From: Spirochaetaceae bacterium
Lineage (GTDB): Bacteria > Spirochaetota > Spirochaetia > Treponematales > Treponemataceae
Length of the DNA: 64,000 nt
NCBI GenBank assembly: GCA_017623685.1
Contig: JAGAOP010000046.1
Location: forward strand, 1-64,000
Direction: 5' to 3'
Both the position numbers and the translations under genes were made by a program. The notes under the pieces were generated by a model that saw nothing but the letters and a program-made list of their open reading frames with translations, made no database searches and was not told the DNA's origin. Below are positions 15,331 to 24,065 of the stretch, piece by piece (the first letter of the stretch is position 1; every line of letters begins with the position of its first letter).

Positions 15331-17274
15331 ATGGCGACAACTACTAATATACAGGTACTTTTAAAGTATTATGCTACTCGACAAAATAGTGCAATAGTGA
15401 ATGTTGCAGATTTTAGCGAGTATATGCGTCGATATGCTCAGCATCATGTAGAAGAGCAACCAGATTTGATTCAATATTTGTCTAATTCACTTTCTTTAGT
15501 TAAAGCAGAAATTGCAAAGTTGGAAGAAGCAAAACAAGTGATTTGGCATTCACCTGAAACAGACAAACAGGAAATCATTGTTATAGCTTATTTTATTGAA
15601 AAGTTTGCCACTAGATATCAGGAAATTAAAAAAAATCCAGTTATTCCATATCCGTCTCATTTGTATCTACCAAAAAATATTCCTGCAGAAGTTTATAAAA
15701 AGGAAAATGCTGATACTTTTTTTGCTGAATGTTTGGGGAATCCTGAAAACACAGAAAAATCCTTGTTTTGTATACAGTTGCCACGAGGTTTGCCTACGAT
15801 TCTTTTTCCTTCAACCTTACCAATAACAATATTGCTAGAAATTGCTTATGCAAAACTAAGAATAAAGTTGGCAAAAGAAGAATTTCACGAATATTTCTTA
15901 AAAAAACTAAAAATTGCAAATCCTGGAAAGGAAATATCTGTTAAGAACTTTTTTACAGCTTTAACACAAAAACCTGAGTTAGCAATGTCATCTATGAAAG
16001 ATTCCACAGAAAGCTTTTATCAATGGAATCAACTTTGTTTTTTTATAAAACAAGATTTTGAAAATATTAAGGATTTGACTCAAGAAGATTTGGCTTTGCT
16101 ACAGTCCGTTGCTATTATCGAATATTGTACTTCTTATTATCGAACAAAATCTCAGCAAGATTTGCAAAGAACAACTGCTTTTAAAAATTTGGAGCTTGTA
16201 TTAAATAAGCCACCTTATTATTTTACCCGAGCTACAATAGATTTATTTACAGATTCTAGAGGAATTCCTTTGTTGGGGCAGTATTCTGAAAGTGATTTAA
16301 ATGATTATTTACACAAAATTACAACAGAAAGTATAGAAAACAAATTACCTCAACTTTTGACGTTTAAAGCTCCAAACAATACCAGATATTATATTTCAAA
16401 ACAGAAGGTTTTTCCTTTGATTGTACGTTTGTGTAGCGATGCTAGAGAAACCGTCAAAAATATTGTAACAAAGGATTATTTTGCTTCTCTTAAACGATTT
16501 GAATCTGTTGCTGAAATGAAAAGCAATGAAAAGTTCGAAGAGAAGTTAGCAAATCTTGTAGAAAAACATTCACCAATATTACACACTTTGTTAAATTCAT
16601 CTTTTCTTTCCTCTGTTTATTTTGAAATAAGAGCTCAAGCAGATACTTCTCCAGAAGTCCTTCAGTTATTTCATGATGGAAAGATTCCTTCCTATAGTGA
16701 ACTTCTTATGATTTCAAAGGATGAAATACTAACAGATGCAAAAATAATGTTGCCAATGTGGTATACAATGCCTGTGGTTTCATGGATTCTTGCCTTTTTC
16801 TTAGGTCCGAAAAAATCCAAAACAAAGATAAAAAAATCTTCATCTAATAAAACTACAGCTTTAGAAGAACAAAAAAAGGCACGAGAAGAAGAAATTTTAA
16901 CTGCTGCAGAAAAAAGAGATCCTGCTATTTCTAGAAAAATGGAATTAAAACAAGCAGCTATGGAAGCAGAAAAATTTTTTGTGCCTTCTTCTTCTACACT
17001 AGAAAGAGAGCTTGCTTCATATGAGCAAGTTTGGAACAAAATGATTAACAAGCAATCTAGAGAGAATTTAACAGAAGATGTTAATTCCCTTATACGAGAT
17101 TATATAAGAAAAATTATTAAAACTCTTAAGGCTAGCAATTTTACTCCGGAGCGAATAAAAAATCTGGCAGAGGTTCTTGTTAAAACTCCAGGTATGCAAA
17201 AGATAAAAGATCAGCCTGAACTGTGTATGTATATCCAGTTATATATGGTTAAGTTGATAAAAAATATTCCTTAA
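15331..17274 (+). CDS. Uncharacterised large protein with one internal membrane-like segment
   Basis: I do not recognise a domain in this 647-residue protein. The first 460 residues look mostly helical and soluble, with no signal peptide. One hydrophobic stretch (WYTMPVVSWILAFFLG, about residues 470-486) is followed by a Lys/Ser-rich linker and a strongly helical Glu/Lys/Ala segment likely to form a coiled coil (about 510-560). The C-terminal 90 residues are again helical. It is 52 bp upstream of a PilZ gene with its own promoter. It may be a spirochaete-restricted family involved in envelope or motility, but that is a guess from context. Confidence 0.85.
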   Translation: MATTTNIQVLLKYYATRQNSAIVNVADFSEYMRRYAQHHVEEQPDLIQYLSNSLSLVKAEIAKLEEAKQVIWHSPETDKQEIIVIAYFIEKFATRYQEIKKNPVIPYPSHLYLPKNIPAEVYKKENADTFFAECLGNPENTEKSLFCIQLPRGLPTILFPSTLPITILLEIAYAKLRIKLAKEEFHEYFLKKLKIANPGKEISVKNFFTALTQKPELAMSSMKDSTESFYQWNQLCFFIKQDFENIKDLTQEDLALLQSVAIIEYCTSYYRTKSQQDLQRTTAFKNLELVLNKPPYYFTRATIDLFTDSRGIPLLGQYSESDLNDYLHKITTESIENKLPQLLTFKAPNNTRYYISKQKVFPLIVRLCSDARETVKNIVTKDYFASLKRFESVAEMKSNEKFEEKLANLVEKHSPILHTLLNSSFLSSVYFEIRAQADTSPEVLQLFHDGKIPSYSELLMISKDEILTDAKIMLPMWYTMPVVSWILAFFLGPKKSKTKIKKSSSNKTTALEEQKKAREEEILTAAEKRDPAISRKMELKQAAMEAEKFFVPSSSTLERELASYEQVWNKMINKQSRENLTEDVNSLIRDYIRKIIKTLKASNFTPERIKNLAEVLVKTPGMQKIKDQPELCMYIQLYMVKLIKNIP

Positions 17275-17291
17275 ACAAAAGATATCCTAGG

Positions 17292-17320
17292 TTGACTTTT
17301 CCTGTGTAATTTAGCATAGT
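17292..17320 (+). promoter_or_regulatory. Promoter of the PilZ gene, predicted leaderless
   Basis: TTGACT at 17292-17297, 17 bp, CATAGT at 17315-17320, then 6 bp (ACATTC) and the ATG at 17327. The -10 is weak but the spacing fits exactly. Confidence 0.45.
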
Positions 17321-17326
17321 ACATTC

Positions 17327-17704
17327 ATGCAAGATGAAAAACGTTTCCATCCAAGATTTGATACTATTGGTAGGGTAGAAGCAGAAGAAATTTGTGCATT
17401 TCCAGGAACGCTTCAGAATATTAGTGCCTCTGGTTGTAAGATTCGTTTTCCGATTCATGTTTCAGTTGATTTGGATAAAGAATACGAATTAAAAATTATG
17501 TTTAGTCAAAATAAAACTACAAAAGAAATGTTGCTAATTGGACAACCTGTTTACCAACTTGGTCAAGAAACTTCAGAACTTGGATTTAAATTTTTAAGAA
17601 GCCCAGGAACTAGAATGTTGGATTCTTTTATTCAAAGTTGTAAATCTTTGGATAATTTCGGTTCTTTGGAAAAAGATTCCTATGAGATAGAACAGGATTT
17701 ATAA
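17327..17704 (+). CDS. PilZ domain protein, probable cyclic-di-GMP receptor
   Basis: This 125-residue, single-domain protein has both c-di-GMP-binding motifs of PilZ: RxxxR as R6-F-H-P-R10 and the [D/N]xSxxG turn as N31-I-S-A-S-G36. The remaining sequence alternates as beta strands (GCKIRFPIHVSV, YELKIMFSQ, LIGQPVYQL, SELGFKFL) as expected for the barrel. Alone in a protein this domain usually binds a partner when c-di-GMP is present. It lies between the large unknown gene and the methyltransferase (3-bp gap), so either could be linked to it. Confidence 0.85.
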   Translation: MQDEKRFHPRFDTIGRVEAEEICAFPGTLQNISASGCKIRFPIHVSVDLDKEYELKIMFSQNKTTKEMLLIGQPVYQLGQETSELGFKFLRSPGTRMLDSFIQSCKSLDNFGSLEKDSYEIEQDL

Positions 17705-17707
17705 TAC

Positions 17708-18724
17708 ATGATTTTTCCTTTAGACCAATTTCCCGAAAAAGCTAGAGGATTTCTTTCTTTTCCTAATCAAATTCATATGTTGGAAGATGAATTACGTGGA
17801 AGATTTAATATTTCAGATGAAAATATTGCAAAGGCATTTCGTCATGGTGAATTATTGGTTATGGACGAAGCATTGTTTCCTGAAATTGTTTGCAACAGAG
17901 AGCTTTTAGATAAAAAAGAACTTCCTTTTTGGAGTAAGGTAACTTGGCTAGATCCTAAAATAATAACTTTTGATTCTATTGGTCAAGGGGCAAATAAGCT
18001 AAAAGAAATGCAACGCAGTTGGGCTTCTTATTCAATTAATTGTTTTAGGCGTAGTGCTTTAATTCAAGAAAAATTGCCTTATGTTAATTTAAAAAAACGA
18101 GTTTTTCCAGTCGCAATTCATAGGTCGCCTATGGGAATTTTTTCTTTGCTGGATAACAACAGCATGATTGCTTCAGAAAAAACTTCCAGCCTTTTCCCTT
18201 GTGGTTCCCTAGAGTTTGTGGAAGATCACGAAAATCCTCCAAGTCGTGCTTATTTGAAATTTCAAGAAGCATTGGTTAATTTTGATATTTTGTATGGTTG
18301 TATCCCTGAAAGTGGAAATAAATGTCTTGATGCTGGAGCTTGTCCTGGAGGCTGGACTTGGGTTTTGCGACAACTCGGTTGCGATGTTGTTGCAATAGAT
18401 CGAACTGAATTGGCAAATTTTTTGATGAAGGATTCCTTTGTAAAGTTTATTAAACATGATGCCTTTACAATTCCTCCAGAAGAGCTAGGTCATTTTCATT
18501 GGGTTTGTTCTGATGTAATTTGTTATCCGGAACGATTACTTAAATGGGTGTGGCGTTGGATTGAAAGTGGTTTATGCGACAATATGGTTTGTACGATAAA
18601 AATGCAAGGCAAAACAGATTGGAGCCTTATTGGCGAATTTGAAAATATTCCAAACAGTAGAATTCTTCACCTGAACTATAACAAACATGAATTAACTTGG
18701 CTTTACCATAGAGAACGAATATAA
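17708..18724 (+). CDS. RlmM-like ribose 2'-O-methyltransferase
   Basis: This 338-residue protein has an N-terminal substrate region and a C-terminal FtsJ/RrmJ Rossmann fold. The SAM site is CLDAGACPGGWTWVLRQLG, followed by VVAIDRTEL. The K-D-K-E catalytic tetrad of 2'-O-methyltransferases can be placed on Lys in SRAYLKFQEAL, Asp in CSDVICYPERL, Lys in CTIKMQGKTD, and Glu in KHELTWL. This order and the N-terminal extension match RlmM, which modifies C2498 of 23S rRNA; the precise target here is inferred. Confidence 0.82.
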   Translation: MIFPLDQFPEKARGFLSFPNQIHMLEDELRGRFNISDENIAKAFRHGELLVMDEALFPEIVCNRELLDKKELPFWSKVTWLDPKIITFDSIGQGANKLKEMQRSWASYSINCFRRSALIQEKLPYVNLKKRVFPVAIHRSPMGIFSLLDNNSMIASEKTSSLFPCGSLEFVEDHENPPSRAYLKFQEALVNFDILYGCIPESGNKCLDAGACPGGWTWVLRQLGCDVVAIDRTELANFLMKDSFVKFIKHDAFTIPPEELGHFHWVCSDVICYPERLLKWVWRWIESGLCDNMVCTIKMQGKTDWSLIGEFENIPNSRILHLNYNKHELTWLYHRERI

Positions 18725-18740
18725 TTCATTTATTTAACCG

Positions 18741-18769
18741 TTTACCTATTTTTTATTTTTTTGTATACT
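18741..18769 (+). promoter_or_regulatory. Promoter of hisHF, predicted leaderless
   Basis: TTTACC at 18741-18746, 17 bp, TATACT at 18764-18769, then 6 bp (GAAATT) and the ATG at 18776. The TTTACC -35 is shared with the hisA-I-E promoter at 23291-23319. Confidence 0.6.
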
Positions 18770-18775
18770 GAAATT

Positions 18776-19402
18776 ATGATTGGAATCATTGATTATAATG
18801 CAGGAAATATTCCTAGTGTGATGCGTGCTTTAAATGCGATTAATTGTGAATATATAGTTGGGAAAACTCCTGATGTTTTAAAAAATGTGGACAGATTAAT
18901 TTTTCCAGGTGTCGGAGATGCTGAATACGCAATGAACCAACTTAAAATAACTGGATTTGATTTATTTTTGAAAGAACAGTCAAGAAAGAAGATTCCAATT
19001 TTAGGAATTTGTTTGGGTTCACAGATTATTTTTGATTATTCAGAAGAAGGAAATGTTGAATGTTTAGGTTTGCTTTCAGGTAAAATACGACATTTTTCTG
19101 AAATAAAAAAACAGTTTCCATTAAAAGTTCCTCACATGGGTTGGAATGATTTAAATCTTACTTCTTTTGAGCAAGAAAGTCCTTGCGGTTTACTAAAAGA
19201 TGTTCCTGCTAAAACTTCTTTTTATTTTGTTCATTCTTTTGTTATCTGCCCCCAAGATAATTCTGTGGTTAGAGCTTATGCTGATTATGAAATACAAGTT
19301 CCCTCTGTAATTTGCAAAGATAATATTTATGCACTTCAGTTTCACCCTGAAAAATCTGGTGAGCCTGGGCTTCAGATTTTACGGAATTTTTCTAAAATTT
19401 AA
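18776..19402 (+). CDS. hisH: Imidazole glycerol phosphate synthase, glutaminase subunit
   Basis: This 208-residue class I glutamine amidotransferase feeds ammonia to HisF. Seen: IGIIDYNAGN at the start, the oxyanion PGVGD, nucleophile Cys in LGICLGSQ, and the His-Glu pair in LQFHPEKSG. The ATG at 18776 gives the standard N-terminus; a TTG 15 bp upstream falls inside the promoter. It is 11 bp ahead of hisF. The usual HisB, HisC and HisG partners are not in the window. Confidence 0.95.
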   Translation: MIGIIDYNAGNIPSVMRALNAINCEYIVGKTPDVLKNVDRLIFPGVGDAEYAMNQLKITGFDLFLKEQSRKKIPILGICLGSQIIFDYSEEGNVECLGLLSGKIRHFSEIKKQFPLKVPHMGWNDLNLTSFEQESPCGLLKDVPAKTSFYFVHSFVICPQDNSVVRAYADYEIQVPSVICKDNIYALQFHPEKSGEPGLQILRNFSKI

Positions 19403-19413
19403 GGAGAAACTGT

Positions 19414-20175
19414 ATGTTAAAAAAAAGGATTGTAGTTTGCTTAGATGTAAAAGAAGGACGTACAACCAAGGGCGTTAAATTTAAAGATAATATTGATATT
19501 GGCGATCCAGTGGAAATGGCTGCTGAATATTATAGACAGGGTGTAGATGAATTAGTATTTTACGATATTATGGCTTCTGCCACAGGAAGAGGTCCTATTT
19601 TGGATTTAATTTCCAAAGTTGCATCTCAAGTTTTTATTCCCTTTTGTGTTGGTGGCGGAATTGGAACTATCGAAGATATTCGCTCTACAATTTTAGCTGG
19701 AGCAGAAAAAATTAGTTTGAATTCCCAAGCAGTTAAAAATCCCAAATTGATTAGCCAAGGAGCTAGAATCTTTGGAAATCAATGTATTGTTTTGGGAATG
19801 GACGCAGCTCGAGATTCTTCCATGCCAAGTGGTTATCGTGTTTATATTAATGGTGGTAGAACTGCCACAGAACTGGATGCAAAGGCATGGGCCCTAAAAG
19901 CTGTAGAGTTGGGTGCTGGAGAAATAGTTCTTAATTCTATTGATGCAGATGGTACAAAAACTGGATACGAAATACCTTTAACAAAAATGATTAGCGAAGC
20001 AGTTTCTGTTCCAGTAATAGCCAGTGGCGGTGGTGGAACTCCAGCGCATTTAGCTCAAGTTCTTACAGAAGGTAAAGCCGATGCTGCCTTAATAGCTTCT
20101 ATGGTTCATTCTGGAAGTTATAAAATATCTGAAATTAAGGATGATTTGTCAGCTCAAGGGGTTCTTGTTCGATAA
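19414..20175 (+). CDS. hisF: Imidazole glycerol phosphate synthase, cyclase subunit
   Basis: This 253-residue (beta/alpha)8 barrel converts PRFAR and ammonia to IGP and AICAR. The two catalytic Asp residues lie in VVCLDVKEGR and NSIDADGTKTG; phosphate loops are GGGIGT and ASGGGGTPAH. A GGAG Shine-Dalgarno sequence precedes the ATG, as expected inside an operon. It is cotranscribed with hisH and ends 19 bp from the convergent queD. Confidence 0.96.
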   Translation: MLKKRIVVCLDVKEGRTTKGVKFKDNIDIGDPVEMAAEYYRQGVDELVFYDIMASATGRGPILDLISKVASQVFIPFCVGGGIGTIEDIRSTILAGAEKISLNSQAVKNPKLISQGARIFGNQCIVLGMDAARDSSMPSGYRVYINGGRTATELDAKAWALKAVELGAGEIVLNSIDADGTKTGYEIPLTKMISEAVSVPVIASGGGGTPAHLAQVLTEGKADAALIASMVHSGSYKISEIKDDLSAQGVLVR

Positions 20176-20194
20176 TATAAATTCTAAGTGCTTA

Positions 20195-20596
20195 CTAATC
20201 AAAACTATATCTAGCCCGACTTGTATCTGTTTCAAATACATCTACGGCAAATAGTTCCCCATCTGTTCCTAATGCATTGGATTGTTTTAATAGTTCATTT
20301 ACTTTTGTAAAAATCCAAAAGGCAATTCGTTCTGCACTGGGATTTTGCAAAAAAACAGAATTACCTTGTTCATCCTTTAAATCATTTAAATTTGTGTGAT
20401 CTAGTTGGCTACAAGTTTGGCGAAGTGCTTTTTTTAGCACACCAAAATCTACTAGCATTCCCCCTGAGTCCAAGGTGTTTCCTCGAACATGGGCATAAAC
20501 CTTGTAATTATGACCATGAAGGGCTTCGCATTTTCCATGATAGTCTTGAAGAAAATGGGCTGCAGCAAAATCTGCTTCTACTCGTACTTGAAACAT
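20195..20596 (-). CDS. queD: 6-carboxytetrahydropterin synthase (QueD/PTPS family)
   Basis: This 133-residue enzyme makes 6-carboxytetrahydropterin from dihydroneopterin triphosphate for queuosine synthesis. The zinc ligands are seen as His in AAHFLQDY and the two His in HGHNY; the catalytic Cys is in GKCEALHGH; the substrate Glu is in VFETDTS. Length is typical. No other queuosine gene lies near. The start has only a distant AGGA. It sits between hisF (convergent) and hisD (upstream, same strand). Confidence 0.92.
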   Translation of the reverse strand: MFQVRVEADFAAAHFLQDYHGKCEALHGHNYKVYAHVRGNTLDSGGMLVDFGVLKKALRQTCSQLDHTNLNDLKDEQGNSVFLQNPSAERIAFWIFTKVNELLKQSNALGTDGELFAVDVFETDTSRARYSFD

Positions 20597-20626
20597 AAAC
20601 TTAGTATCCTATATTTTTTTAGCAAA

Positions 20627-21964
20627 TTACTTTTCTAGGCGAAGTCTAGCAGCTTTTGCGTGGGCTGCTAAACCTTCTGCGTCTCCCATAAAACTTGCAG
20701 CTGTGGCAGATTGCTTTTGCCCAGACCCATTTTCTGTACGAAGGGTTGTTACGGTTTTTAAAAAACAACGGACAGAAAGTCCACCTGTAAATCTTGCAGA
20801 AGTGGAAGTTGGCAAAGTATGGTTTAATCCTGCTGCATAATCTCCAAGAACCTCCGCTGATCCATGACCTAAAAAAAGTGAGCCAAAATTTTTTACACTG
20901 GCAGAAAGTTTTTCTAGTTTTGGGCCTTTGTCAAAAGCTAATTCTAAATGCTCTGGCGCTTTTCGATTGGCAATTTTTATTGCTTCATCTAAATCTTTTA
21001 CAAGAATTATATATCCGTTGCGGAAAAGGCTTTCTTTTGCTGTTTCTGCTGTGGATAATTCTTGTAATTGAGTTTGTAATTCAATTTTTACTTTTTCTGC
21101 AAATTTTTTATCGGTAGTAACAAGTATTGCTTGTGCATCAGTGTCGTGTTCAGCTTGTGCTAACATATCAACTGCAACCCATTTTGCATTTGCAGTTGAA
21201 TCTGCAATTATGAACACTTCTGAAGGTCCTGCAAGCATATCGATTCCTACAGTGCCGTACAGTTGGCGTTTGGCTTCTATAACAAATTTGTTTCCAGGAC
21301 CAGCTATAACATCACATCTTGGAATAGTTTCTGTTCCATAAGCCATGGCTGCAATAGCTTGGGCTCCACCACAGGCAAAAACCTTGTGAACTCCACAAAG
21401 AGCAGCTGCTGCCATAATACCTTTGTCAGCATAGGGTTTGTCCTTGTTTGTAGGATGGGGTCGTGGTGGAGAGCAAAGAATTACTTCTGAACATCCACTG
21501 GCTAAAGCCGGTGCAGATGTCATAATTACAGTTGAAATTAAAGGAAACCTTCCTGCAGGAACATATAACCCAGCTCTTTCAACGGGTATAGTTCTTTGTC
21601 CTGTGAAAAGTCCTGGTCTTAATTCCGTCTCAAAATCTGTAAAACATTCACGCTGTTTTCTGGCAAATTCTAAAGCTAAATCCCTAGAGTAACATAGTGA
21701 ATTATATAAATCTGGATTTTCATTTTTTAAGTTAGCTGCACAGGCTTGAAGTTCTTCTGTTGGAATTTCTAAAAAAGAAGGACTTGCTGCATCAAATTTC
21801 GCAGAAAGATTAAATAATGCTACATCTCCTTCTGTTCGAACTTGATTTATTATTTGACTTACAATAGAAGAAGCGTCATTTCCTGTTTTTTCATCTGTGA
21901 AATTTCGAGGTTCAAAAAAACTTGAAGGTATGTCTTTGCTTTCTACAACTTTTACGATTTCCAT
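20627..21964 (-). CDS. hisD: Histidinol dehydrogenase
   Basis: This 445-residue zinc enzyme carries out the last two oxidations of histidine synthesis using NAD+. Seen: VPVERAGLYVPAGRFPLISTVIM, CGGAQAIAAMAYGT, DVIAGPGNKFVIEAKRQLYG, DMLAGPSEVFIIAD, QAEHDTDAQAI (zinc Gln/His), and NRKAPEHLEL (catalytic Glu-His). The C-terminal LNHTLPTSTSARF gives the final zinc His. ATG at 21964 is chosen because GGAGG precedes it. It is 30 bp behind the hisA-I-E fusion. Confidence 0.95.
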   Translation of the reverse strand: MEIVKVVESKDIPSSFFEPRNFTDEKTGNDASSIVSQIINQVRTEGDVALFNLSAKFDAASPSFLEIPTEELQACAANLKNENPDLYNSLCYSRDLALEFARKQRECFTDFETELRPGLFTGQRTIPVERAGLYVPAGRFPLISTVIMTSAPALASGCSEVILCSPPRPHPTNKDKPYADKGIMAAAALCGVHKVFACGGAQAIAAMAYGTETIPRCDVIAGPGNKFVIEAKRQLYGTVGIDMLAGPSEVFIIADSTANAKWVAVDMLAQAEHDTDAQAILVTTDKKFAEKVKIELQTQLQELSTAETAKESLFRNGYIILVKDLDEAIKIANRKAPEHLELAFDKGPKLEKLSASVKNFGSLFLGHGSAEVLGDYAAGLNHTLPTSTSARFTGGLSVRCFLKTVTTLRTENGSGQKQSATAASFMGDAEGLAAHAKAARLRLEK

Positions 21965-21994
21965 TTTTCCTCCAGGTAAAATTTGTTGCAAAAA

Positions 21995-23284
21995 TTATTT
22001 TTTATGACGCCTATCAAGTTCATCCAGAACTTGTTTCCATGTAACTTTTTCTTGGTACATTAAAACACTTACGAAGTAAAGTAAGTCTGCGACTTCCCAA
22101 ACAGCTTCCTCGTGGTCTTCTGCTTCGGTTAGTTCTTCAGCTTCTTCTTCGATTTTTTCTCGAACCCTTTTCCCGTCAAGTGTGGCAGTGTAAGAACCTG
22201 GTTTTGGGTTTGCAAAACGTTCTGAAATAATTCCGTAAAGTCGTTCTAGGCTAGAAGCTTCATCTGGTTCTGCATTAAAACAAGTCCAACTGCCTGTGTG
22301 GCAAACAGGACCGTGAGGAATAACAGTGGCAAGAACTGTGTCTCTGTCGCAATCTGCACGAAGTTTGACAACTTCTAGATAATTTCCTGAGTGTTCACCT
22401 TTTGTCCAAAGAACGTTGCGAGTTCGGCTCCAAAAGGTTAGCTTTTCACAATCGAAGGTTTTAGAGAAAGCTTCTTGATTTGCATAACCCATCATCAAAA
22501 CTTCTCCTGCAACACTTTGGGCAATTACTGGAATCATATCGACTTTTTTCCAGTTTAAACATTGAATAAAAGCATCTTTCAAAGAAACAGCACCGGTGTA
22601 TAAAGCCATGCCTAACTGCACATCGCAGCCAATTTGTTCAAGTTCAACAATTTCTTGCAAAGAAGAAACTCCACCGGCTACAACTAAGCGACAAGAAACA
22701 GCGGCTCTAAGTTCTTTTACTAAATTCATGTCTGTGCCATTCATGCAGCCTTCTCGTTCAACACAAGTGAATAAAAGTTCTGAGGCATATTTTTCTGCTG
22801 CCTTTGCACCTTGAATTAAAGGAACGCCAGAGGTTTCTGTCCAGCCTTTAATTGCAATGTTGCCATTAATTGCATCTACAGAAATAATTATTCGCTGCTT
22901 CCCGATTGCAGTTACAAGCTCTTCAAGGAAGGCAGTGTTTAAAATATTATCTTCACTGGGATTTTTGCTAAAAGCAGCGGAACCAATTATAATTTTTTCT
23001 GCCCCTAGGGAAATAAGCTCTTTTGCTTTTTTTACATCACGAATCCCACCACCCACTCGAACATTTCCATGGCGTATCAAGGATTTTATAGTTTCAGAAT
23101 TCGCTGTGTTTCCTTTAGGATTTGTATTTCCAAAAGCTCCGTCTAAATCTATGATGGCAACTTCGCCATATTTGTTAAATTCTTGCATTAGTTCAAGAGG
23201 GTTATCTCTTTCTAATACTAAATCTTTTCCGTTTTTAAGTTGAACGACTTTACCGTCCTTCATATCTATTGATGAAATAACCAT
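21995..23284 (-). CDS. hisA-hisI-hisE: HisA-HisI-HisE triple fusion
   Basis: A single 429-residue frame joins three enzymes. Residues 1 to about 240 form HisA, the ProFAR isomerase barrel (Asp7 in SSIDMKDGK, VGGGIRD, SVDAINGN). Residues about 243-345 form HisI, phosphoribosyl-AMP cyclohydrolase (PVIAQSVAGEVLMMGYANQEAF, FWSRTRN, and zinc Cys residues in ADCDRD and GPVCHTGSWTCF). The rest is HisE, phosphoribosyl-ATP pyrophosphatase (LERLYGIISERF, EKIEEEAEELTEA, WEVADLLYF). Together they perform three consecutive steps, from PR-ATP to PRFAR. HisIE fusions are common; the added HisA domain is unusual. There is no frame break. Confidence 0.93.
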   Translation of the reverse strand: MVISSIDMKDGKVVQLKNGKDLVLERDNPLELMQEFNKYGEVAIIDLDGAFGNTNPKGNTANSETIKSLIRHGNVRVGGGIRDVKKAKELISLGAEKIIIGSAAFSKNPSEDNILNTAFLEELVTAIGKQRIIISVDAINGNIAIKGWTETSGVPLIQGAKAAEKYASELLFTCVEREGCMNGTDMNLVKELRAAVSCRLVVAGGVSSLQEIVELEQIGCDVQLGMALYTGAVSLKDAFIQCLNWKKVDMIPVIAQSVAGEVLMMGYANQEAFSKTFDCEKLTFWSRTRNVLWTKGEHSGNYLEVVKLRADCDRDTVLATVIPHGPVCHTGSWTCFNAEPDEASSLERLYGIISERFANPKPGSYTATLDGKRVREKIEEEAEELTEAEDHEEAVWEVADLLYFVSVLMYQEKVTWKQVLDELDRRHKK

Positions 23285-23290
23285 ACTTAG

Positions 23291-23319
23291 AGTTTAGCAG
23301 AAAAGCATTTGTTGGTAAA
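23291..23319 (-). promoter_or_regulatory. Promoter of hisAIE-hisD, predicted leaderless
   Basis: TTTACC at 23314-23319, 17 bp, TAAACT at 23291-23296, then 6 bp (CTAAGT) and the ATG at 23284. Confidence 0.6.
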
Positions 23320-23342
23320 TCGGTTTTGGCTATTTGTAAAAA

Positions 23343-24065
23343 TTAAATTTCTTTTACTATGCCTGCTTTGTCTGCAACAAAAATTGTTGGCTTTTTCATT
23401 GTAAAAAATCCGTTTTCCACAACTCCGACAATTTTATTAATAGCTATTTCTAATTCTTTAGGGTTTACAGGAGACTTCCACTGCAAGTCTAAAATGTGGT
23501 TGCCTTTGTCTGTAACCACAGGCCCAGCTTTTTTTACCCCTTCACGGAGGATACATTTTGCTCCCATTTCTTTAAGTTTTAGAATTATTGATGCTCGTGC
23601 TTCGGGAATAATTTCTACAGGTAGCATAAAACCTGTTCCCAAAGTTTTTACTAGTTTAGATTCATCAGCAATCACAACAAAAGAGGTGGCGTTATAAGCT
23701 ACAATTTTTTCTAAAAGCAAGGCAGCTCCGCCACCTTTTATTAAATAACTTTCTGGGCTAATTTCGTCTGCTCCATCGATGGCTAAATCCAAATGACCAT
23801 TCACGTCCTTGGAACTAAGGTTTGATAAAGGTATCCCTAGCTCTTCACAGGCAACAGTTGTTTGATAACTAGTGGAAACTGCCCTAATGTCTTTTAGAAA
23901 GCCCTCTTGAATATATTTTGCTAATCGTTTAACAGCTGGCATAACGGTAGAACCTGTTCCTAGTCCAATTTTCATGCCAGAAAAAATTTTGCCACTTTTC
24001 ACAAGTCTTTCGATGGCTGTTTCACCAACAAGTCGTTTTTGTTCACTTTGAGATATGGGTTCCAT
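23343..24065 (-). CDS. rpiA: Ribose-5-phosphate isomerase A
   Basis: This 240-residue enzyme interconverts ribose-5-phosphate and ribulose-5-phosphate. Seen: GLGTGSTVMPAVKRL, VSTSYQTTVACEELGIPL, DLAIDGADEISPESYLIKGGGAALLLEKIVA with the catalytic Asp and Glu/Lys, and FVVIADESKLVKTLG. Its ATG shares one base with the aroDE stop (TAATG), so translation is coupled. It supplies pentose phosphate for the neighbouring histidine route, a plausible but unproven reason for the location. Confidence 0.95.
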   Translation of the reverse strand: MEPISQSEQKRLVGETAIERLVKSGKIFSGMKIGLGTGSTVMPAVKRLAKYIQEGFLKDIRAVSTSYQTTVACEELGIPLSNLSSKDVNGHLDLAIDGADEISPESYLIKGGGAALLLEKIVAYNATSFVVIADESKLVKTLGTGFMLPVEIIPEARASIILKLKEMGAKCILREGVKKAGPVVTDKGNHILDLQWKSPVNPKELEIAINKIVGVVENGFFTMKKPTIFVADKAGIVKEI

